NCBI RefSeq assembly: GCF_000518245.1
Contig: NZ_JADF01000008.1
Coordinates: forward strand, 214,043-278,042
DNA: 64,000 nucleotides
Direction: 5' to 3'
From: Brachyspira alvinipulli ATCC 51933
GTDB taxonomy: Bacteria; Spirochaetota; Brachyspiria; Brachyspirales; Brachyspiraceae
Shown here one piece after another: positions 9,212-17,787 of this stretch. A program made the translations under genes and the position numbers. Position 1 is the first letter of the stretch. Every line of letters starts with the position of its first letter. The notes beneath the pieces are model-generated. The model did no database searches. It was not told the origin of the DNA and saw nothing but the letters and a program-made list of their open reading frames with translations.

Positions 9212-9237
9212 AAATAATATCCTCTTTTTATACTAAA

Positions 9238-9690
9238 TTAATATTCATAAGCATCACTGGAGACATATTCTTTCTTCCATTCATCCAGTTTAGCCTGTTC
9301 TTCTTTATTCATCATTTTCTTATATTCTAACAATTTCTTCTCTTTTAATAATTCAACTGCCCTTCTCTGTCTTGAAGCCTCCTGCAAAATTTCCTGTCTC
9401 TTTCTAAGCTCTATACTAATTTCTGCCATATTATCTTCATGTATAGATATTTGACAATTAAGGGCATTTATATATTCTCCTAAATATATACTCATTGAAA
9501 GCATTTCATCGTTATTCTCTATGCTATCAACATATTTAATACCATCATCTATTTTTAATAAGCAGCTATCTTTACCATCACGCTCTTTATTATATTCCGC
9601 CGAAACTTCAGCCACTTCAGCCTGCCTTTTTTTTTCTATATTTTTTCTAAGTTTATATAAAGGCTCCAAATTAAAATTAAATCTCTTCAT
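9238..9690 (-). CDS. fliJ: Flagellar export chaperone FliJ
   Basis: The product is 150 residues, almost entirely charged coiled coil (many Glu, Lys, Arg), starting MKRFNFNLEPLYKLRKNIE, the usual FliJ opening. FliJ sits at the centre of the FliI ATPase ring and helps cycle export chaperones. I start it at 9690: a longer frame begins at a TTG (9708), but that TTG overlaps the GGA ribosome site serving the ATG at 9690. Sequence similarity within this family is low, so the call rests mainly on length, coiled coil, N-terminus and position directly after fliI. Confidence 0.85.
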   Translation of the reverse strand: MKRFNFNLEPLYKLRKNIEKKRQAEVAEVSAEYNKERDGKDSCLLKIDDGIKYVDSIENNDEMLSMSIYLGEYINALNCQISIHEDNMAEISIELRKRQEILQEASRQRRAVELLKEKKLLEYKKMMNKEEQAKLDEWKKEYVSSDAYEY

Positions 9691-9720
9691 AAAAAATAAA
9701 TCCAACAAAAATCAAATTAT

Positions 9721-11178
9721 CTACAATATAACAACATCATTACCCGCATATTCTACATTGTCGGAAATATCTTTTCTATCATCTGCTTTTTTTACATCTC
9801 CGCTGTTTACTAAATCCTCTTCTATCTCCTCCTGAGAATAGAACATAGATAAAAGAGCTTCTTTACTGTCAGCAAAACTTGAGACCTCATAAACATCTTG
9901 CTGCAAATATCTATCCATCATAGGTTTATAATCAATAGCTCTATCAACATCAGGCATGCTTCCTTTAGCATAACCTCCTATCATTATAAGTTCTTTAGCC
10001 TCATTATAATCAGCACTCATTTTTAAAAACTTTATGGCTGCTTTTTTATGCATACTAGAAACTACTTCACTCATAATTCTAGATATACTTTTATTAACAT
10101 CAATAGCAGGGAAATGTCCTCTATTAGCTAAATCTCTAGATAAAACTATATGTCCATCTAATATACCTCTTACAGTATCTGTAATAGGTTCATCCAAATC
10201 ATCCCCCTCAACCAATACATTATAAAATGCTGTAATAGTTCCTTTTGTTGATGTACCTGTTCTTTCTAAAAGTTTAGCAAGTTCGGAAAATACGCTAGGA
10301 GTATAACCTCTTGTAGTAGGAGGCTCACCTCTTGAAAGCCCTATCTCCCTTTGAGCTAAAGCAAAACGTGTTACAGAGTCAACCATAAACATAACATTTT
10401 TGCCTTTATCTCTAAAATATTCAGCTATAGTAGTAGCAGTATAAGCAGCACGAACTCTCAAAAGCGGCGCATCATCACTTGTAGCAACTACTATTATACT
10501 TCTTTTTAATCCTTCTTCTCCAAGGTCTCTTTCTATAAAATCCCTTACCTCTCTTCTTCTCTCACCAATTAATGCTATAACGTTAACATCAGCATTAGTA
10601 TTTCTTGCTATCATAGATAAAAGTGTAGACTTACCAACACCTGTACCACTCATTATAGCCATACGCTGACCTTGTCCAACTGTTAAAAGCCCATCAATGG
10701 CTCTTACACCAGTTTGTATATGTTTTTTTATTCTAGGCCTATTCATAGGATTTACAGAGGAATGCGAAACCGGTATTGGTGTTTCATAAAAATTATGTCC
10801 TCCACCTGCTAAAGGCTTACCTCTTGCATCAAGTACTGTTCCTAATATTTCATCACAGCACATAACTGATAAAGGCTTATCAAAAGAATACACCATGTTT
10901 CCGAAAGTTATACCATTTACTGGTCCGTAAGTAGCTAAAAGTATATCCTGATTTCTAAAACCTATAGCCTCCGCATCAACATAAGAATTATCATTCATGT
11001 ATATACGGCACATATCTCCAAGTTTACAGAAAGGTCCTTCACTAATTACTAATGATCCTATAACCTCTTTAACTTTCCCATAAGATTTTAACAAAGCAAT
11101 ATCATCTACAACTTTTCTGTATTTATCAAATGTTTTTTTTACTTCTTTATTAAAATCTACATTTTCTTCTTTTATCAT
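9721..11178 (-). CDS. fliI: Flagellum-specific export ATPase FliI
   Basis: This F1-beta-like ATPase energises flagellar type III export. The P-loop SGTGVGKST is at residues 177-185. Family stretches GERRREVRDFIERDLG, MVDSVTRFALAQREIG and GEPPTTRGYTPSVF are all present. At 485 residues it is slightly longer than usual, with an acidic C-terminal tail of about 40 residues past the normal end. It is 18 bp downstream of fliH and 30 bp upstream of fliJ. Confidence 0.96.
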   Translation of the reverse strand: MIKEENVDFNKEVKKTFDKYRKVVDDIALLKSYGKVKEVIGSLVISEGPFCKLGDMCRIYMNDNSYVDAEAIGFRNQDILLATYGPVNGITFGNMVYSFDKPLSVMCCDEILGTVLDARGKPLAGGGHNFYETPIPVSHSSVNPMNRPRIKKHIQTGVRAIDGLLTVGQGQRMAIMSGTGVGKSTLLSMIARNTNADVNVIALIGERRREVRDFIERDLGEEGLKRSIIVVATSDDAPLLRVRAAYTATTIAEYFRDKGKNVMFMVDSVTRFALAQREIGLSRGEPPTTRGYTPSVFSELAKLLERTGTSTKGTITAFYNVLVEGDDLDEPITDTVRGILDGHIVLSRDLANRGHFPAIDVNKSISRIMSEVVSSMHKKAAIKFLKMSADYNEAKELIMIGGYAKGSMPDVDRAIDYKPMMDRYLQQDVYEVSSFADSKEALLSMFYSQEEIEEDLVNSGDVKKADDRKDISDNVEYAGNDVVIL

Positions 11179-11196
11179 AAACCAACCCTATCAATA

Positions 11197-12099
11197 TTAA
11201 AAACCTTTTATAGGTTCTACTTCTTTAATTGCAGTTTCTATTTCATTCAATTGAGTATTTATTCTAGCATCAATATCGCCGAAATCAGTTTCTATCATAC
11301 ATCCGCCAACATCAACATTAGGGTCTTCCAATACTGTTACACCTTCAATTTTATCAAGCATTTGATAGAATTCATCTTTGTGTCTAGCAGAAACTTCCAA
11401 ATCATCAATATTAACTCTTATAGTGATTTTTGTTCTGCCTTTGATTCTCCTCAAAGCCTCTTGAATATTTCTTATAACTATACCTTTATCTCTTTCTGTA
11501 AGCATTTTTACAACACGCTTAGCTATAAGTACAGCTACTTCAATCACTTGAGCTTCTGCCGCATCTATTATTTCATTTCTCTTATTAATAGTTTCAGCAA
11601 GTATTTTTTTCATTTTTTCTGTTAATTTAATCAAATCATTATTGCTGTCAGAAAAAGATTTTTCAAAACCTTCATCATATCCTTTTGCATAACCTTCTTT
11701 ATAAGCAGCATCTTTTATAGATTCAGATTCACTTTGTATTTTTTCTTTCTCTGCATTAGCATCCTGTATTATTCTTGAAGCATCAACTTTAGCCTGCTCA
11801 GAAATAACATGTGCCTCATTTTGTTTTGATTTAAATATTTCAAAAGCCTGTGTTTTAGCATCTTCAATAATTCTCTCAGCTTCATCAACAGCCTTTCTTC
11901 TCATGTCTCTTAAATCATCTTCCCATTGAGCTCTAAGTCCGGCAATCTCTGCCTCAATTTCCTCAATAGAAGGACCTCTATATTCTTCCTGTGCCTCTTC
12001 ATAATCTAATTCTTCCTGAGATTTATGATGAGGTACAGCAATATTTACTTTTTGAGTAAGTTCTACAATACTTTTGGATTTAAAAACCTTTTCCGGCAT
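11197..12099 (-). CDS. fliH: Flagellar export ATPase regulator FliH
   Basis: FliH binds FliI and links it to the C ring. The 300-residue product has a variable N-terminus, then a long Ala/Glu/Lys-rich coiled coil (about 50-150, with AYKEGYAKGYDEGFEKSF near its end). It ends in the conserved C-terminal domain with VAVLIAKRVVKMLT, IRVNIDDLEV and a closing GGCMIETDFGDIDARINTQL. That ending is typical of FliH and of V-ATPase E-type stalk proteins. It lies between fliG and fliI, 42 bp after fliG. Confidence 0.93.
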   Translation of the reverse strand: MPEKVFKSKSIVELTQKVNIAVPHHKSQEELDYEEAQEEYRGPSIEEIEAEIAGLRAQWEDDLRDMRRKAVDEAERIIEDAKTQAFEIFKSKQNEAHVISEQAKVDASRIIQDANAEKEKIQSESESIKDAAYKEGYAKGYDEGFEKSFSDSNNDLIKLTEKMKKILAETINKRNEIIDAAEAQVIEVAVLIAKRVVKMLTERDKGIVIRNIQEALRRIKGRTKITIRVNIDDLEVSARHKDEFYQMLDKIEGVTVLEDPNVDVGGCMIETDFGDIDARINTQLNEIETAIKEVEPIKGF

Positions 12100-12141
12100 A
12101 TTAAAACTCCTAATTAATAATCAAAACATATATAATTAACA

Positions 12142-13173
12142 TCAAACAACCATTTCGTCTTCGCCAGCACGAGCAACAACGATATCACCTTGTTCTTCAA
12201 GTTTACGTATGATATTAACGATTTTTTGCTGAGCTTCTTCAACATCTTTAAGACGAACAGGTCCCATAAAGTCCATATCCTCTTTAAGCAATGCAGCAGC
12301 ACGTTTGGACATGTTTCTATAAACTTTATCCTGAGCATCTGTATCAACACTCTTAAGTGCTTTAGCCAAATCACTTGAATCAACCTCACGAAGTACTTTC
12401 TGTATAGCTCTGTCATCAAGCAATACAATATCTTCGAATACAAACATACGTTTCTTGATCTCTTCTGCAAGTTCCGGATCGTCTTCCTCCAAACTTTCGA
12501 TAATACTTTTCTCAGTAGATCTATCAACACTGTTAATGATTTCTACTATAGAATCGATACCACCGGCTGAAGTAAAGTCTTCACTGGCAAGAGTAGAAAG
12601 TTTTCTTTCAAGTACCCTTTCAACCTCTCTTAAAACCTCTGGAGAAGTTCTGTCCATTATAGCAATACGTTTAGCTACATCAGGCTGAATCTCTGTAGGC
12701 AAAGCTCCCAATATGCTAGCTGCTTTTTGAGCTTCCAAATACGCCAAAATAAGTGCTATAGTCTGAGGGTGTTCACCTTGTATGAAGTTCAATAAGTGAG
12801 CTGGGTCTGTACGGCGTATAAAATCAAAAGGTCTAACCTGTAATGAAGATGTTAATCTATTGATTATATCGCTTGCCTTCTGACTACCCACAGATCTTTC
12901 AAGTAAGTCTCTAGCATAATCTATACCACCTTGAGTTATAAAATCCTGAGCTATCATCATCTCTTGGAATTCTCTAAATACAGCATCCTTATCCGCTGCT
13001 TCTATGTTTTCAAGTCTAGCAATATCAAATGTAATCTGCTCTATTTCCTCTTCCCTCAAGTGTTTAAATATCTCACTTGATGTTTCCATACCAAGTGATA
13101 CTAGAAATATAGCAACTTTTTGACGTCCGCTTAAAACACGTTGCTTTTTATCTTTTTCTTTCTCTGCAGGCAT
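12142..13173 (-). CDS. fliG: Flagellar motor switch protein FliG
   Basis: FliG is the rotor protein that contacts the MS ring, the rest of the C ring and the stator. The 343 residues match the usual length. Markers are GRQKVAIFLVSLG near the N-terminus, the middle-domain EHPQTIALILAYL (the conserved EHPQ motif) and a C-terminal domain with MFVFEDIVLLDDRAIQKVLREVD, which carries the charged torque helix. This stretch is slightly less A+T-rich than its surroundings, as expected for a highly conserved gene. It is 41 bp downstream of fliF. Confidence 0.97.
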   Translation of the reverse strand: MPAEKEKDKKQRVLSGRQKVAIFLVSLGMETSSEIFKHLREEEIEQITFDIARLENIEAADKDAVFREFQEMMIAQDFITQGGIDYARDLLERSVGSQKASDIINRLTSSLQVRPFDFIRRTDPAHLLNFIQGEHPQTIALILAYLEAQKAASILGALPTEIQPDVAKRIAIMDRTSPEVLREVERVLERKLSTLASEDFTSAGGIDSIVEIINSVDRSTEKSIIESLEEDDPELAEEIKKRMFVFEDIVLLDDRAIQKVLREVDSSDLAKALKSVDTDAQDKVYRNMSKRAAALLKEDMDFMGPVRLKDVEEAQQKIVNIIRKLEEQGDIVVARAGEDEMVV

Positions 13174-13214
13174 AATTTTTCTCCTAATATTTTATTTTAT
13201 AACTCAATTTATTT

Positions 13215-14918
13215 TTAACTCTTATCATCAGCCATCCAAGTACGAAGCAACTGAGCTACATCTTCAGGTCTTTCATGGCTTACACGTATAACTTCATCCA
13301 TAAGTTTCTTACGTGCTGCATCTTCTAAACTCATCTCGCTTATAGGCTCTTCATTAGCATTCATCATAGCCTGTCTGCGCATTTCCATTTGTTTACGTTC
13401 AAGCTCTTCTTCTCTAAGTCTGCGTCTTCTAGCAAGCTCTTTCTGTATAGCTCTTATTGCTAATGCCAATACAAATAATATGAGTAAAGAAATCATTGTT
13501 ATTATTAATGTTTTCTTTATAAATCTATCACGCATAAGTTTAGCATCTTCAGCATTGAATCTATCCCAATGGTCAAACTGAATATGTGTTACACTTACTT
13601 GGTCTCCTCTTTTCAAATCATAACCAATAGCTGCTTGTACTAAAGCTGTAACATTATTTATTTCTTCTGTTGTTACTGGATGATACTCTCTTACATAACT
13701 ATTTCCATTAGTAATTACAGGATCTCCATTAACATCATAAACCTTTGTCCATCTTCCATCTAAAGCAACTGCTGCAGATATTTTTCCTATTTGATAACTT
13801 CCTTTCTTAATAGCTTCATATCTTTTACTCAATTCATAATTGTCTTGAGAATCAGTTTTTGTATAAGTCTGCCATCTGTCACTTTTATCTTTATATCCAG
13901 GAGGTACATTTTCTTCTGCTCCAGCAGCACCTTGAGGTATAAATTGCTGTCCTTTCCAGTCTTCTGTTACTGTACGGCTTGAAACCTGAACTTTATTAGT
14001 AAACTGACTGTCATCATAAGGTGTTGTAGGATCATCTTCTTTTAATATTATTGGAAGAACTAAATTATTTGTTACACTAACTTCGTCCCATATAAGTTCT
14101 AATGCTATTGTTGTTTCTACTCTGTTAGTATATATTCTTCCTAATGTTTGTCTTATTTTATTTTCTATCTTTTTTCTTTCTCTATCAACTATTTTTAACT
14201 CTTCCTGAGCTACTTTTAATTTTAAATTAGCAGCTTCATCTGTAAAATCAGTTAATACATATCCTGTACTATCTGTAATTGTTACAAACTCAGGCTTTAA
14301 TTTATCAACACCCATAGCTATTAACTGCTGTAATCCTCTAACAGTTTTTGGGTCTCTTAAAATTTCTTCTTTAAAAGGCTGAGCTCTAATAACTACTGAA
14401 GCTGTAACAGGTGAATCTATATCTGTTAAATATTCCTTTTTAGGAAAGGCTAAATCTACTGTAGCTTCCTGAACAAAATCTAATTTAGTTAAAAGCTGTG
14501 TAATAGCTTTAGTTAATGATCTTCTTTTGTTAATATCAAGTTCAACATCTGTTATACCTATACGAGGAGCATCAAATAATTCCCATCCATCAACTCCTGT
14601 AGGCATTCTTCCCTCTTTTACTAACTCTAACTCTGCTTTTGCTTTGTCATTTTGATTATTAAGAGTGATAAAACCATTTCTGTACTGATATTTTATGTTA
14701 TTAGCATCTAAAACAGCTATAACATTTCTAGCATCCTCTTGAGTCAAAGCATTTTGAAATAATAGAGTACCTGTTCTTCTTGATGTTAGCATTATTGTAG
14801 CTACTATTGCACCAAGCCCTATTACTAAAACACCAATCAAAATTGCTTTTTGCAATGTTGTTGTTTTAGAAAAAATATTTTTTATTTGACTTGTCAATTT
14901 ATTTATAAAGTCCTGCAT
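13215..14918 (-). CDS. fliF: Flagellar MS-ring protein FliF
   Basis: FliF forms the MS ring in the inner membrane. The 567 residues have a transmembrane helix near 22-45, ring-building domains with the hallmark GRTGTLLFQNALTQEDARNV-like start and GVDGWELFD (about 110), and a second transmembrane helix near 480-502. A basic cytoplasmic tail ends with EDVAQLLRTWM, the part known to bind FliG. The ribosome site AGGTGG lies 8 bases before the ATG. It is first in the operon fliF-G-H-I-J plus transglycosylase, with a promoter about 115 bp upstream. Confidence 0.97.
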   Translation of the reverse strand: MQDFINKLTSQIKNIFSKTTTLQKAILIGVLVIGLGAIVATIMLTSRRTGTLLFQNALTQEDARNVIAVLDANNIKYQYRNGFITLNNQNDKAKAELELVKEGRMPTGVDGWELFDAPRIGITDVELDINKRRSLTKAITQLLTKLDFVQEATVDLAFPKKEYLTDIDSPVTASVVIRAQPFKEEILRDPKTVRGLQQLIAMGVDKLKPEFVTITDSTGYVLTDFTDEAANLKLKVAQEELKIVDRERKKIENKIRQTLGRIYTNRVETTIALELIWDEVSVTNNLVLPIILKEDDPTTPYDDSQFTNKVQVSSRTVTEDWKGQQFIPQGAAGAEENVPPGYKDKSDRWQTYTKTDSQDNYELSKRYEAIKKGSYQIGKISAAVALDGRWTKVYDVNGDPVITNGNSYVREYHPVTTEEINNVTALVQAAIGYDLKRGDQVSVTHIQFDHWDRFNAEDAKLMRDRFIKKTLIITMISLLILFVLALAIRAIQKELARRRRLREEELERKQMEMRRQAMMNANEEPISEMSLEDAARKKLMDEVIRVSHERPEDVAQLLRTWMADDKS

Positions 14919-14965
14919 TAGAATACCACCTAATAAAAGTTATCTTTAGAATTTATCGGTTATAG

Positions 14966-15074
14966 TTATGTTTACTTTATAAAAAAATTATGTTTATATA
15001 AAGGTTACATAATTAATTTATCTTTTTTATGAATATTAGTTTACATAATTATTTTTGTCAAGAAGTAAACATAA
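14966..15074. repeat. Repeated 9-mer TTATGTTTA around the fliF promoter
   Basis: TTATGTTTA occurs at 14966-14974 and 14988-14996, and its reverse complement TAAACATAA at 15066-15074. TTACATAATTA occurs twice (15005-15015 and 15041-15051). The sites flank the predicted promoter and could be regulator sites, though such words are not very improbable in DNA of this composition. Confidence 0.35.
15033..15061 (-). promoter_or_regulatory. Promoter of the fliF operon
   Basis: On the minus strand TTGACA (15061-15056) and TAATAT (15038-15033) are separated by 17 bp, with a leader of about 110 nt to fliF. This is housekeeping-type, not a sigma-28 or sigma-54 site. Confidence 0.7.
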
Positions 15075-15149
15075 TATTTTCGATATTATTAATTGACTTT
15101 TTAGATTTTTTTATTAAATTCAATATTTTTAAGCACTTGTTAGTAAACG

Positions 15150-15629
15150 CTAACATTTTTTTATGAAATTTAGAACTAAATCCAAAGCGAAGCATACACT
15201 TTTTTCTCTAACTTCATCTCTGTTTCCTGTGAAGACATTTTTATATGCTTTTATATATCCATCTGCTGCTAAACATATCCAAACCAAACCTACAGGCTTA
15301 TCTTCAGTGCCTCCGGAAGGTCCTGCAATACCGCTTATTGATATAGAAATATCACTATTCATTATTTTTCTGCTGTTTTCAGCCATCTCAAGTACACACT
15401 CTTCACTTACCGCTCCATACTTTTCTAATGTATTTTCGCTGACATTTATCATCTTATGCTTTATTTCATTAGAGTAAGTTACAAAAGAACCTTCAAAACA
15501 TTCTGATGAACCACTGACTGATATAATAGAGGCTGCAAATAATCCTCCAGTACATGATTCTGCTGATGTTATTTTAAGTCCTCTTTTTATCAAAAGTTCA
15601 ACTACTTCTTTAGATTTTTCATAATTCAT
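15150..15629 (-). CDS. CinA C-terminal-type nicotinamide-nucleotide amidohydrolase (PncC)
   Basis: This is a stand-alone copy of the C-terminal domain of CinA, which deamidates nicotinamide mononucleotide to nicotinate mononucleotide in NAD recycling. The 159 residues are the normal size. Key parts are TSAESCTGGLFAASI near the N-terminus, GSFVTYSNEIKHKMI, YGAVSEECVLEMA and ISISGIAGPSGGTEDKPVGLVW. The stop codon lies inside a perfect hairpin TGTTAG-6 nt-CTAACA, whose T tract is on the opposite strand, so it is not a convincing terminator for this gene. It is followed 231 bp later by fliF. Confidence 0.9.
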   Translation of the reverse strand: MNYEKSKEVVELLIKRGLKITSAESCTGGLFAASIISVSGSSECFEGSFVTYSNEIKHKMINVSENTLEKYGAVSEECVLEMAENSRKIMNSDISISISGIAGPSGGTEDKPVGLVWICLAADGYIKAYKNVFTGNRDEVREKSVCFALDLVLNFIKKC

Positions 15630-15828
15630 ATAAATATCCTAAACATTGACTTTAATACAGTATCAAATTAATTTAAATTTAATCCTTAATTTCAATTCTA
15701 GCATTATATTAATATATAGTATACATATTTTTAAATAGTTCAAGTAAAAAATAACAAATTATATAGCTTAAAAAATTAATTATATTTCTTTATAAAGAAT
15801 TATAATACGTTTTATACTACAAAATTAG

Positions 15829-15856
15829 TTGACAATAAAAAAAATTATGTTAAAAA
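15829..15856 (+). promoter_or_regulatory. Possible promoter of the TPR gene
   Basis: TTGACA (15829-15834) is followed after 16 bp by TAAAAA (15851-15856), a poor -10 box. The start would be about 40 bp before the ATG. The rest of the divergent 271-bp interval shows only A+T-rich sequence. Confidence 0.4.
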
Positions 15857-15900
15857 TATGCACAATTTTTATATTATTTATTTTAACTTAATTAACAATT

Positions 15901-16563
15901 ATGAATGAAATTGAAGAATTAATAAAAGAAATAGAAAACTCAAAAAATGATAATGCTGTATGCACTAAATCTTTAAAAGAAATTACAAAAATATTTAAAA
16001 ATGCTGATTTGAAAGAAAATGATACTGATAATTTTCTAAAATTATGCACAATTACAGTTGATAAACTTTTTTATTTACAGCGTTATAATGATATTATATA
16101 CATCAAAGAAAATATTTTTAATATAAAAGATAAATTTACTAATATCAATGATATTTTATTTCTATATCCATCAGCTATAAGCAATTTAATGCTTGGTTTT
16201 AATACTAAAGCCATAAAAGAATTAGAAGAATTAATAAACAATTATGATATAGAAAGTGTTCGGATTCCGCCATTACAAAATTTTTTAGCAGAGGCTTATT
16301 TAAGAGATAAAAAATTTGAAAAGGCAGCAGAAACTTATGAGAAATTCATACATATAATCGAAACTAATGCTATGATGTGGAATGATTATGGATATGCATT
16401 AGAATGTCTTGGAAAAATAGAAGAAGCTAAAAATGCTTACTCAAAATCTTTAGAATTAGATCCTAAATTCATATTTGCAAAAAATAATTTAAAAAAATTA
16501 ATCAAAGAAAATATATTAAGCAAAATACAAAAATTATTTAATAAAAATAAACAAAACAGTTAA
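15901..16563 (+). CDS. Small TPR protein
   Basis: This 220-residue cytoplasmic protein has no signal peptide. Residues 1-110 are helical and acidic. At least two canonical TPR units lie at about 130-195 (FLAEAYLRDKKFEKAAETYEKF and WNDYGYALECLGKIEEAKNAYSKSLELDP), then a basic tail. TPR arrays mediate protein-protein contacts; the partner is unknown. No Shine-Dalgarno site is visible before the ATG. It stands alone between a divergent cinA-type gene and dus. Confidence 0.75.
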   Translation: MNEIEELIKEIENSKNDNAVCTKSLKEITKIFKNADLKENDTDNFLKLCTITVDKLFYLQRYNDIIYIKENIFNIKDKFTNINDILFLYPSAISNLMLGFNTKAIKELEELINNYDIESVRIPPLQNFLAEAYLRDKKFEKAAETYEKFIHIIETNAMMWNDYGYALECLGKIEEAKNAYSKSLELDPKFIFAKNNLKKLIKENILSKIQKLFNKNKQNS

Positions 16564-16755
16564 TTATTTTCATATATAAGAGTTTCCCTCAAAACTTGTG
16601 TTATCGAACTTGTTTCAGAACTACTTGGCAAAATTAGCTGTATAATTCTAAACATAATTTTAAATTTGTTAATTTAGTTTGTAGGAAGTATATTATGTTA
16701 TTGAAGTTTTTTATTAATTATTATATCATATCGGACAAATTAACGGGAAGGAAAT

Positions 16756-17733
16756 ATGAATAGAAATATAATAATAGAGGGTGTAAATATACCTTCAAGA
16801 TTCTTTTTAGCTCCAATGGCAGGATACACTGACTATGTATTTAGAAGATTATCAAGAAGATTTGGCGCAGGACTTCTTATAACAGAATTGGTAAGTGCTG
16901 CTGCTTTAGCTAGAATGGTGAAAAAAACATACAGATACATGGAGCATAAAGATGATGAATACCCCGTATCGCTTCAATTATTCGGAGCAAATGAAGATGA
17001 TTATAAAAAAGCAATAGAAATAACAGATTTAACTGGTTTTTCATTTATAGATATTAATATGGGATGTCCTACCAAAAAAGTAGTAAAAAATAATGGAGGA
17101 GCTGGATTGTTATCTGATACTGATAAAATGGTATCTATATTAAAAGCTGTAAAAAGCGTTTCAAAACTTCCTGTAAGTGTAAAAATAAGACTTGGGCTTA
17201 AAAGAGGAGAAGGCGGTGAAATAGAAAGAGCATTAGCATTAAAAGAAAATGGGGCTTGCTTTCTTACTTTGCATGGAAGATATGCAAGCGATTTATACAG
17301 AGGAACTGCAGATTGGGAAGCTATAGCAAAAGTTAAAGAGGCATTAGGTAAAGATTATATATTAATAGGAAATGGAGATATAAAAAATAAAGAAAACGCT
17401 GTAAAAGCTTTTGAAACATCAAATGTAGATGGAATAATGGTAGGAAGAGGTGCTATTGGAAATCCTTGGATATTTAGAGAACTTAATACAATATTTGATG
17501 ATAACAATAACTATGACAATAAAATTAATGAAAATGACAATTTAATAAATATCATAAAAGAACATGTAAATGGATGCTGTGAACTTTATGGAGAAGTAAG
17601 CGGAATACATTTTATGCGTAAATTTATTATGAAATACCTAACAGGCTATAGAATGGAAAACAAAATAGAACTTATGAAATGTGAAAGTAAAGAAGAATTA
17701 TTTAGAATATTGGATAATATAATAAAAAACTAA
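16756..17733 (+). CDS. dus: tRNA-dihydrouridine synthase (DusB-like)
   Basis: This flavoenzyme reduces uridines to dihydrouridine in tRNA D-loops. The 325-residue FMN TIM barrel shows FFLAPMAGYTDYVFRRLSRR (about 17-36), INMGCPTKKVVKNNGGAGLL with the catalytic Cys, SVKIRLGLK, LHGRYASDLYRGTADW and the C-terminal FMN-phosphate loop VDGIMVGRGAIGNPWIF. The exact Dus subfamily is less certain; the sequence looks most like DusB. The ribosome site GGAAGGA is strong. The 192 bp upstream are less A+T-rich than other gaps and carry two copies of ACTTGT but no gene. Confidence 0.93.
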   Translation: MNRNIIIEGVNIPSRFFLAPMAGYTDYVFRRLSRRFGAGLLITELVSAAALARMVKKTYRYMEHKDDEYPVSLQLFGANEDDYKKAIEITDLTGFSFIDINMGCPTKKVVKNNGGAGLLSDTDKMVSILKAVKSVSKLPVSVKIRLGLKRGEGGEIERALALKENGACFLTLHGRYASDLYRGTADWEAIAKVKEALGKDYILIGNGDIKNKENAVKAFETSNVDGIMVGRGAIGNPWIFRELNTIFDDNNNYDNKINENDNLINIIKEHVNGCCELYGEVSGIHFMRKFIMKYLTGYRMENKIELMKCESKEELFRILDNIIKN

Positions 17734-17736
17734 ATA

Positions 17737-17772
17737 TAAAAAGGCCTGCAATAAATACTGCAAGCCTTTAAT
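17737..17772. terminator. Bidirectional terminator between dus and the PTS gene
   Basis: AAGGCCTGCA (17741-17750) pairs with TGCAAGCCTT (17759-17768) with one mismatch, flanked by A-rich and T-rich tracts. It lies between convergent genes. Confidence 0.85.
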
Positions 17773-17787
17773 TATTAATCAATTATA

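Noticed and set aside
12114-12530. 138-codon minus-strand frame overlapping fliG
   Set aside because: It lies out of frame inside the highly conserved fliG gene and has no ribosome site or family features.
15138-15162. Hairpin TGTTAG/CTAACA followed by a T run, as a terminator
   Set aside because: The T run is on the plus strand, where no gene ends here; on that stretch the minus strand encodes the Lys-Lys-Cys end of the CinA-type protein.
16564-16755. G+C-richer gap before dus as a riboswitch, RNA gene or att site
   Set aside because: Only short repeats (ACTTGT twice, GTTAATTT inverted) are seen; there is no recognisable RNA core and no integrase nearby.
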